Positions 1 to 4,498 of a stretch of 6,569 nt of DNA are shown here, piece after piece; within the stretch, counting starts at the first letter, position 1; each line of letters begins with the position of its first letter. The notes under the pieces are model-generated. The model was given only the letters and a program-made list of their open reading frames with translations, had not been told where the DNA came from and did not search any database. Origin of the DNA: Deltaproteobacteria bacterium (lineage in GTDB: Bacteria > Desulfobacterota > Binatia > UBA9968); contig JACPFH010000679.1 of assembly GCA_016183075.1 (NCBI GenBank), forward strand, positions 1 through 6,569, in the 5' to 3' direction. A program made the position numbers and the translations under genes.

Positions 1-262
1 CCACGGTCTTGGTGGGATCCGACTCGTCATCGAGCAAGGTCAACTCCAACCGCATCTTCTTCCCGCCCACGCTCACTCCGCCCGCAGCGTTGATGTGCTC
101 TACGGCGATCTCGTAACCCGCCTTGTTTTGCGCGCCACCGGCGGCATAGCGCCCGGTGAGCGGGACAACCGCGCCGACTTTGATGTTTTGGGCGACTGCC
201 TCCAATACTGACCCAACAATTAACAGAATTGCCGCAACGCCAACTAGAGTTATCCGCCTCAT
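1..262 (-). CDS. LivK-type ABC transporter substrate-binding protein, N-terminal part
   Basis: This is the first 87 codons of a periplasmic solute-binding protein of the branched-chain amino acid/amide (type I periplasmic binding fold, LivK-like) family; the rest lies beyond the window edge. The start at 262 follows a strong Shine-Dalgarno sequence (GGGAGGAGA, complement of 265-273). Residues 1-24 form a classical Sec signal peptide: RR at 2-3, a hydrophobic core at about 4-20, and an Ala-Val-Ala site predicted to be cut before Q25. The mature start has the family hallmarks: IKVGAVVPLTGRYAAGG (27-43), then GYEIAVEHINAAGG (49-62), then KKMRLELTLLDDESDPTKTV at the edge. It lies 86 bp downstream of the MetE-like gene on the same strand, with no obvious terminator between, so co-transcription is plausible. 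Such proteins bind very varied ligands (amino acids, amides, aromatic acids, urea), so the ligand cannot be read from this fragment. The family call is firm. Confidence 0.9.
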   Translation of the reverse strand, partial: MRRITLVGVAAILLIVGSVLEAVAQNIKVGAVVPLTGRYAAGGAQNKAGYEIAVEHINAAGGVSVGGKKMRLELTLLDDESDPTKTV

Positions 263-348
263 AATCTCCTCCCTAAGTTCCTTCCACGGCCTGTCGGGCT
301 CCGAACCCAGCGGCGCGACGATACCACGGATGAGCAATTCCGTCAAAA

Positions 349-1455
349 TCAAACTTTTCCCCATACTTTAGCGGCGGTATTCACTACCAGTTCGAGCTTT
401 CGCCACTGGTCGTCCTCGGTGACCAGGTTGCCCTCCATAGTGGAGGCAAAGCCGCACTGGGGGCTTAGCGCCAGGTTCTCCAGCGGCACATACTTGCCGG
501 CCTCCTCGATCCGCCTCATGAGATGATCTTGCGACTCGAGCTGCGCCACCTTGCTCGACACGAGCCCCAGCACCACCGTCTTGCCGCGGGGGACGAACCG
601 CAGAGGCTCGAAAGTGCCGGCACGCTCCGACTCATACTCGAGCAGGAAGGCATCCACCTGAAGGTTACCGAAGAGCTTCTCGGCAATCGCGTCATAGCCG
701 CCTTCTGCGTACCACTGGCTGCGGTTGTTGCCCCGGCATAGATGAATGGCCAAGACTACGCCGGCGCGCTTGGCGCCCTCCAGGCACGCGTTGTCGGCGC
801 GCACCGCCTCCTCCAACGCCTGGTCCGGGTCCACCCCCATCTCGCTCTTGATGTAGCTGCGCCACTTCGGGTCGATGTAGTAGCTGTAGCGGGGCGCATC
901 GATCTGCACGTATTGCACCCCTTCGTTCACCAACGCCTGGATCTCCGCCTTGAGAACGGGAACAATGTCCCACAGCAGAGCCGAGTGGTTGGGATAAACC
1001 TTGTCGGTGATACCGCGCTTGTAATAGATAGCGGGGAATTGATTGGCGGTCGGCAGCGTAATCTTGATGTCGCCCGGACTATGCTGCTTCATGAAGTTGA
1101 CCTCGTGCTGGGTCAATCGCCTCGTCTGCCTCAACCTGCTCACCACGATCCCGGGGACGCTCGATGGCTGGGGGGTGCCGCCGCTGCTGGCCTGCCAGGA
1201 GCGGGGGACGGCGCCGCCTTCGTCGATCCCCTCCACCGAATCATTAAAGTCGCTCATGAAATTACGCCGCCTGAATTCACCGTCGGTGAATACTTTAAAA
1301 CCGATTTCCTTCTGGCGTTGGAGCACTCGCTGAATGTGCCTGTCTTCGAGCCCCTTGAGTTGCTGCCGATCGACCTTTTGGTCACCGTGAGCCCGCAAAA
1401 TCTCCTCGGGCCGAAGCAGGCTGCCCACATGGTCCGCGCGATATTTGGCCGCCAT
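349..1455 (-). CDS. MetE-like zinc methyltransferase, single catalytic-domain type (paralogue 1)
   Basis: This 368-residue protein belongs to the cobalamin-independent methionine synthase C-terminal family (MetE catalytic barrel). Full-length MetE is about 750 residues; only the catalytic half is present, as in YxjG-like or core-MetE proteins. Visible marks are HVGSLLRP (9-16), FTDGEFRR (56-63), QIDAP (184-188), HLCRGNN (238-244), LEYESERAG (272-280) and LSPQCGFAST (330-339). By analogy with MetE, H238, C240, E273 and C334 are the four zinc ligands, so the site looks intact. The family moves a methyl or alkyl group to or from a zinc-bound thiolate, usually homocysteine. Proteins without the N-terminal half may not use methyl-THF triglutamate, and the donor here is unknown. 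The start at 1455 has an excellent SD (AAGGAGGGA, complement of 1461-1469). It is transcribed away from a second MetE-like gene and towards the LivK-like gene. Family certain, substrate not. Confidence 0.9.
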   Translation of the reverse strand: MAAKYRADHVGSLLRPEEILRAHGDQKVDRQQLKGLEDRHIQRVLQRQKEIGFKVFTDGEFRRRNFMSDFNDSVEGIDEGGAVPRSWQASSGGTPQPSSVPGIVVSRLRQTRRLTQHEVNFMKQHSPGDIKITLPTANQFPAIYYKRGITDKVYPNHSALLWDIVPVLKAEIQALVNEGVQYVQIDAPRYSYYIDPKWRSYIKSEMGVDPDQALEEAVRADNACLEGAKRAGVVLAIHLCRGNNRSQWYAEGGYDAIAEKLFGNLQVDAFLLEYESERAGTFEPLRFVPRGKTVVLGLVSSKVAQLESQDHLMRRIEEAGKYVPLENLALSPQCGFASTMEGNLVTEDDQWRKLELVVNTAAKVWGKV

Positions 1456-1569
1456 AGCGATCCCTCCTTAATCTACAACCTTGTAAACCTGCCCATGCCG
1501 GAGTCTCAGATGAATTCGCAGTGAACTTTATCGCTTGGGGTCGCGCTATGTCAACTTGGGGCCGGGTCT

Positions 1570-1582
1570 CTCAGCCGCTGAG
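1570..1582. promoter_or_regulatory. Perfect 13-bp dyad, possible operator in the divergent intergenic region
   Basis: CTCAGC-C-GCTGAG is a perfect 6-bp inverted repeat around one central base. It ends 3 bp before a consensus TTGACA -35 box for the rightward gene, a typical place for a regulator site, and sits about 115 bp upstream of the leftward MetE-like start. It could equally be a chance palindrome. The rest of the 212-bp spacer (1456-1667) shows no ORF and no riboswitch I recognise. I also see no convincing -35/-10 pair for the leftward gene. Confidence 0.35.
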
Positions 1583-1585
1583 TCA

Positions 1586-1615
1586 TTGACAAGCCGCCTG
1601 TGTACGGAATAGCTT
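1586..1615 (+). promoter_or_regulatory. Candidate sigma70-type promoter for the MetE-like/purU operon
   Basis: TTGACA at 1586-1591 matches the -35 consensus exactly. The best -10 is TAGCTT at 1610-1615 with an 18-bp spacer, which keeps only the T, A and final T of TATAAT. Transcription from here would give a leader of about 45 nt before the start at 1668, which has its own SD. The perfect -35 and its position support the call; the weak -10 limits it, and an activator might be needed. Confidence 0.45.
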
Positions 1616-1667
1616 CATAGCGGTTACTCGATTTGTATCGGCAAATCATCACGGAGGGAGAGAAAAG

Positions 1668-2822
1668 ATGAAGCGAAGCTCGAACCGGATTCTTGTCACA
1701 CATGCCGGAGCATTGCCGCAGCCGGGCGAGCTGCGGGAAATGGTCTTGACGAAGAGCAGGCGCCAACCTTACGAGAAGGAGACATTTGCCAGGCGGCTCA
1801 AAAGCGCCGTCGCGGACGTGGTCAACCAACAGACCGACTGCGGCATCGATATCGTCAATGACGGCGAGCTAGGGAAGACCAATTTTACGACCTATGTCCG
1901 CGAGCGCCTCGGCGGGTTCGAGGAGCGACCTCCCAAGCCGGACGATCAACCGGCGGTGATATTCGGCCGGGATATGGTGGAGTTCAGGGAGTACTTCGAC
2001 AGGCCGGGAGAAGCGGTCCGGGGTCGACACGCAAGGCAGTTCTTTTGCACAGCGCCGCTTACGTACGCGGGTCACGACGCTGTAAAGATGGACATTGACA
2101 ATTTCAGGGCCGCGCTCCAAGGAGTTGATGTCGAGGAGGCGTTTTTGCCCGCGGTTGCGCCCGGCACCATCGAGCATTGGATGAAGAACGAATACTATCC
2201 CAACGACGAGGCCTATGTGTATGCAATCGCTGAGGCTATGAGGGAAGAATACAAGGCCATCGTCGACGCGGGATTCATTCTCCAGATAGACGATCCCGAT
2301 CTGGCGGACGCGTGGCAAATGAACCCCGGCATGAGCACGGCGCAGTATCGGAAGTTCGCCGAGCTTCGCATCGACGCGCTCAACCACGCCCTACGAGACC
2401 TTCCACTGGAAAGAATCCGCTTCCATATGTGCTGGGGCAGCTATCACGGCCCCCATAAGTACGACATTCCCCTGAGGGACATCGTGGATATCATCCTGAA
2501 AGTTCGCGCGCAGGCCTATTCCATCGAGGCCTCCAATCCCTGCCACGAGCACGAATGGCGGGTGTGGGAGGAGACCAAGCTCCCGGCAGGGAAGATTCTC
2601 GTTCCCGGGGTAGCCGGTCACTTCAGCGACTTTATCGAGCACCCGGAGCTGATCGCAGAGCGCCTGGTAAAGTATGCGAAGCTCATGGGTCGCGAAAACG
2701 TGATCGCGGGTACGGACTGCGGGCTCGGTCCGAGGGTAGGCCATCCCAGGATCGCTTGGGCCAAGTTCGCGGCCATGGCCCAAGGCGCGCGGTTGGCGAC
2801 CAGGCAGCTCTGGGGACACTAG
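1668..2822 (+). CDS. MetE-like zinc alkyl/methyltransferase, single catalytic-domain type (paralogue 2)
   Basis: This is a 384-residue member of the same MetE C-terminal superfamily as the gene at 349-1455, but of a different branch: the motifs correspond while the surrounding sequence is quite different. The N-terminal motif is THAGALPQP (11-19), followed by IVNDGELGKTNF (62-73), LQIDDPDLAD (205-214), HMCWGSYHGPH (253-263), IEASNPCHEHEW (286-297) and GTDCGLGPR (348-356). H253, C255, E287 and C351 are the expected zinc ligands. The HxCWGxxHGPH/EASNPxHEHE pattern recalls the branch that includes epoxyalkane:coenzyme M transferase, so the thiol acceptor need not be homocysteine. The start is fixed by GGAGGG at 1653-1658, nine bases before the ATG. 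The stop lies 16 bp before purU on the same strand, which indicates a shared transcript. Substrate and acceptor cannot be assigned; automated names such as methionine synthase II are probably too specific. Confidence 0.88.
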   Translation: MKRSSNRILVTHAGALPQPGELREMVLTKSRRQPYEKETFARRLKSAVADVVNQQTDCGIDIVNDGELGKTNFTTYVRERLGGFEERPPKPDDQPAVIFGRDMVEFREYFDRPGEAVRGRHARQFFCTAPLTYAGHDAVKMDIDNFRAALQGVDVEEAFLPAVAPGTIEHWMKNEYYPNDEAYVYAIAEAMREEYKAIVDAGFILQIDDPDLADAWQMNPGMSTAQYRKFAELRIDALNHALRDLPLERIRFHMCWGSYHGPHKYDIPLRDIVDIILKVRAQAYSIEASNPCHEHEWRVWEETKLPAGKILVPGVAGHFSDFIEHPELIAERLVKYAKLMGRENVIAGTDCGLGPRVGHPRIAWAKFAAMAQGARLATRQLWGH

Positions 2823-2838
2823 AAGCGATGAGGTCCAG

Positions 2839-3693
2839 ATGCCCACGACGGCAACCCTTCTCATGACGTGTCAAGATCAAAAAGGACTGGTCCAGAAAAT
2901 ATCGGATTTTATTTATCGTCGTAACGGAAATATTCTCCATGCGGACCAGCACATCGATTTCGGAACGGGCCAATTTTTTTCCCGGGTTGAATGGGACCTC
3001 GAAGCATTCGGCCTTGCCAGAGAGAAGATCGGCCCGGAATTTAGCCGGTTGGCCGACTCTTTGGGCATGCAGTGGGAACTCCGCTTCTCGGACGAGCGGA
3101 CTCGAATCGCTATTTTTGTTTCCCGTCTGGACCATTGTTTGGTCGATCTTCTCCATCGCCACGCGATCGGGGAGCTGCACGCCGATGTGGTGGCGATTAT
3201 CGGCAATCATCAGCTTTTGCGTCCCGTCGCCGAGCAGCGAGGTATTCCCTATCATGTCTTCCCCATCACTGCCGGGAACAAGAGAGCGCAAGAAGAGAAG
3301 GAATTGCAATTGCTGGATTCGCTGAAGGTGGATTTGATTGTTCTGGCTCGCTACATGCAAATTCTTACGCAAGCATTTGTGTCGCGCTATCCAAATCGGA
3401 TCATCAATATCCATCACTCGTTTCTGCCCGCCTTTGCCGGGGCGCGTCCCTATGTGCAGGCCCATGCCCGGGGGGTAAAGCTCATCGGGGCCACGAGCCA
3501 CTACGTGACGCCCGTGGTGGATGAAGGCCCCATTATCGAGCAGGATGTGGTTCGCATCAGCCATCGCGACACGGTGGACGATTTGGGGCGCAAGGGTCGC
3601 GATCTGGAGCGCGTCGTGCTGGCGCGCGCCGTACGTCTCCACCTCGAGAGGCGGGTTTTGCCCTATGGAAATAAGACAGTGGTTTTCGATTGA
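2839..3693 (+). CDS. purU: Formyltetrahydrofolate deformylase PurU
   Basis: PurU hydrolyses 10-formyl-THF to formate and free THF in the cytoplasm. At 284 residues the protein has normal length. An N-terminal ACT domain (about 5-85) starts with TLLMTCQDQKGLVQKISDF (6-24) and includes FGTGQFFSRVEW (41-52). The formyltransferase-fold catalytic domain follows (about 88-284) with NIHHSFLPAF (190-199), GVKLIGATSHYV (212-223) and DEGPII (228-233), ending in PYGNKTVVF. N190, H192 and D228 match the Asn-His-Asp catalytic set of the glycinamide formyltransferase/PurU fold. The ACT domain and the HHSFLPAF motif separate it from PurN. One small variation is V206, where the E. coli enzyme has His (PYHQA). 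The start fits the family N-terminus and has a short SD (GAGG, 2830-2833). E. coli PurU is activated by methionine and inhibited by glycine through its ACT domain, which is notable beside MetE-like genes. Here a role in C1 catabolism rather than purine supply is my inference. Confidence 0.96.
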   Translation: MPTTATLLMTCQDQKGLVQKISDFIYRRNGNILHADQHIDFGTGQFFSRVEWDLEAFGLAREKIGPEFSRLADSLGMQWELRFSDERTRIAIFVSRLDHCLVDLLHRHAIGELHADVVAIIGNHQLLRPVAEQRGIPYHVFPITAGNKRAQEEKELQLLDSLKVDLIVLARYMQILTQAFVSRYPNRIINIHHSFLPAFAGARPYVQAHARGVKLIGATSHYVTPVVDEGPIIEQDVVRISHRDTVDDLGRKGRDLERVVLARAVRLHLERRVLPYGNKTVVFD

Positions 3694-3763
3694 AATTGGC
3701 GGTGAAGCAGGGCTGAATGGCTCCCTACCGGAACATCGACGAAGGCCGCGCGGACGATGGACT

Positions 3764-3873
3764 AAGCTCCCTCGGGGAACGCGCTCTCGGCTGCGGCCGA
3801 TGGGTTCGTGCCATGAGTGGTGCCGTCTGTAATCGGATGTCCGCAGCCTCGCTCGCGCTCCCCCAGGGAGCTT
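3764..3873. repeat. Nested inverted repeat of about 110 nt, candidate structured RNA or mobile palindromic element
   Basis: Non-coding DNA between purU and the molybdenum-enzyme genes folds on paper into one long rod. The outer arms, AAGCTCCCTCGGGG (3764-3777) and CCCCAGGGAGCTT (3861-3873), pair except for one bulged base. Inside, CGCG (3780-3783) can pair with CGCG (3854-3857). GGCTGCGGCCGAT (3789-3801) then pairs with ATCGG (3832-3836) plus CCGCAGCC (3841-3848), leaving a 4-nt bulge (ATGT). At the tip, GTGCCA (3808-3813) pairs with TGGTGC (3818-3823) around a TGAG tetraloop, using two G-U pairs. The helices nest in order, which argues against chance. I do not recognise a known riboswitch, 6S RNA, SRP RNA or tmRNA. 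It could be an attenuator or leader, a standalone small RNA, or a REP/MITE-like element. The strand is undetermined, and no T-run follows to mark an intrinsic terminator. Confidence 0.55.
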
Positions 3874-3920
3874 GCCAGGCAAGTCCCGAAAGGGTCGGAG
3901 AGCCGTCGCAAGCTTGACGG
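3871..3920. repeat. Three small hairpins following the long inverted repeat
   Basis: Directly after, and partly overlapping, the long rod come CTTGCC-A-GGCAAG (3871-3883), CCC-GAAA-GGG (3886-3895, a GNRA-type tetraloop if transcribed rightwards) and CCGTC-(8 nt)-GACGG (3903-3920). The first overlaps the outer arm of the long repeat by three bases, so the two may compete. The last runs into the -35 box of the candidate promoter at 3914. The function is unknown. Confidence 0.45.
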
Positions 3921-3942
3921 GCCAAGCGGCAACAGCTATTCT
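3914..3942 (+). promoter_or_regulatory. Sigma70-like promoter giving a nearly leaderless transcript
   Basis: TTGACG (3914-3919, 5 of 6 matches to the -35 consensus) and TATTCT (3937-3942, 4 of 6 matches to TATAAT) are separated by exactly 17 bp. Start of transcription about seven bases after the -10 would fall at or next to the ATG at 3951. No Shine-Dalgarno sequence precedes that ATG, so a leaderless mRNA is consistent. The -35 box lies inside the terminal hairpin of the preceding repeat region. Confidence 0.5.
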
Positions 3943-3950
3943 TCGATTCG

Positions 3951-4421
3951 ATGAAATCGACGGTTCGGACGAAAATCAACGGGCGGCTTTACGAGGAAGA
4001 GGTCGAGCCACGGATTCTTCTCTCCCATGTTTTGCGTGAGACGATCGGGCTCACGGGCACTCATATCGGATGCGTGATCGGCGAGTGCGGGGCGTGCACC
4101 ATCGTGCTCGACGGAAAGCTCGTCAAATCCTGTCTTCTCTTTGCCCCCCAGGCAAACGGCAGAGAGATTCTGACCGTCGAAGGGCTGAGCCAAAACGGCG
4201 CCCTGCACCCTGTCCAAGAAGCCTTTGTTCAGCAATACGGTCTCCAATGCGGCTACTGCACGCCGGGCATGGTGCTGGCTGCGTATTATCTTTTGAGCAA
4301 GAATCCAAACCCGACCGAAGAACAGATCCGCGTTGGACTCGGCGGCAACCTGTGTATGTGCACCGGCTACATGCAGATCATCGCAGCCGTCAAAGACGCA
4401 GCCAATCGAATGAAAAGATAG
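3951..4421 (+). CDS. Molybdenum hydroxylase [2Fe-2S] small subunit (CoxS/XdhC-like electron-transfer subunit)
   Basis: This is the iron-sulfur subunit of a xanthine dehydrogenase/CO dehydrogenase-family enzyme. It passes electrons from the molybdenum cofactor in the large subunit to FAD in a medium subunit. The 156 residues match the usual length. An N-terminal plant-ferredoxin-type domain (about 3-75) holds C41, C46, C49 and C61 (CVIGECGACT, then KSC). A C-terminal helical domain holds C100, C103, C135 and C137 (QCGYCTPGM and CMCTGY). All eight cluster ligands are present, as is Q99, which by analogy with CODH contacts the cytosine-dinucleotide form of the cofactor. The start is chosen because KSTVRTKINGRLYEEEVEPR is the normal family N-terminus and the next upstream sequence offers no better start. 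No SD is visible. The large-subunit gene follows after a 77-bp AT-rich spacer. The substrate cannot be inferred from this subunit. Confidence 0.94.
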   Translation: MKSTVRTKINGRLYEEEVEPRILLSHVLRETIGLTGTHIGCVIGECGACTIVLDGKLVKSCLLFAPQANGREILTVEGLSQNGALHPVQEAFVQQYGLQCGYCTPGMVLAAYYLLSKNPNPTEEQIRVGLGGNLCMCTGYMQIIAAVKDAANRMKR

Positions 4422-4426
4422 TTGTG

Positions 4427-4488
4427 AGTTTTACATTTTGAATTTTTAGTTCCGTTAACTCAAAACTAAAAACTAAGAATTAAAAACT
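4427..4488. repeat. AT-rich imperfect inverted repeat made of 7-nt units
   Basis: Arms 4427-4451 and 4464-4488 are complementary at 20 of 25 positions around a 12-nt loop (4452-4463) that contains GTTAAC. The inner nine base pairs are perfect (TTTTTAGTT with AACTAAAAA). The right side reads as four heptamers: AAAACTA, AAAACTA, AGAATTA, AAAACTG (4462-4489). The left side shows similar units on the other strand. Only about a quarter of the bases are G/C, against GC-rich coding DNA on both sides. It separates the two subunit genes and contains no SD for the second. It may be a repeat that has spread in the genome, or a processing or stability hairpin in the polycistronic RNA. Confidence 0.7.
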
Positions 4489-4498
4489 GGACCGTAAG

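Noticed and set aside
742..1524. 260-codon open frame on the plus strand opposite the first MetE-like gene
   Set aside because: It is a GC-rich antisense shadow: no recognisable domain, while the minus-strand frame has clear family motifs and a strong SD.
3700..3730. Possible intrinsic terminator after purU (CGGT/ACCG with AGGG/CCCT)
   Set aside because: The stem is short and interrupted by a 5-nt bulge, and no T-run follows.
2683..3882. 399-codon open frame on the minus strand across purU
   Set aside because: It lies opposite a complete, highly conserved PurU and contains no known motif; it runs into non-coding DNA and the end of another gene.
3717..3917. 66-codon ORF in the gap after purU
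   Set aside because: It has no convincing SD or family resemblance and is composed almost entirely of the nested inverted repeats, so RNA or DNA structure explains the sequence better.
3764..3920. Known RNA classes: cobalamin, SAM, THF or Moco riboswitch, SRP RNA, 6S RNA
   Set aside because: I could not find the conserved core sequences of these classes on either strand by eye. A covariance search would be decisive and was not possible here.
4462..4489. CRISPR-like short repeats
   Set aside because: The units are 7 nt, adjacent without spacers, and part of an AT-rich palindrome, so they are not a CRISPR array.
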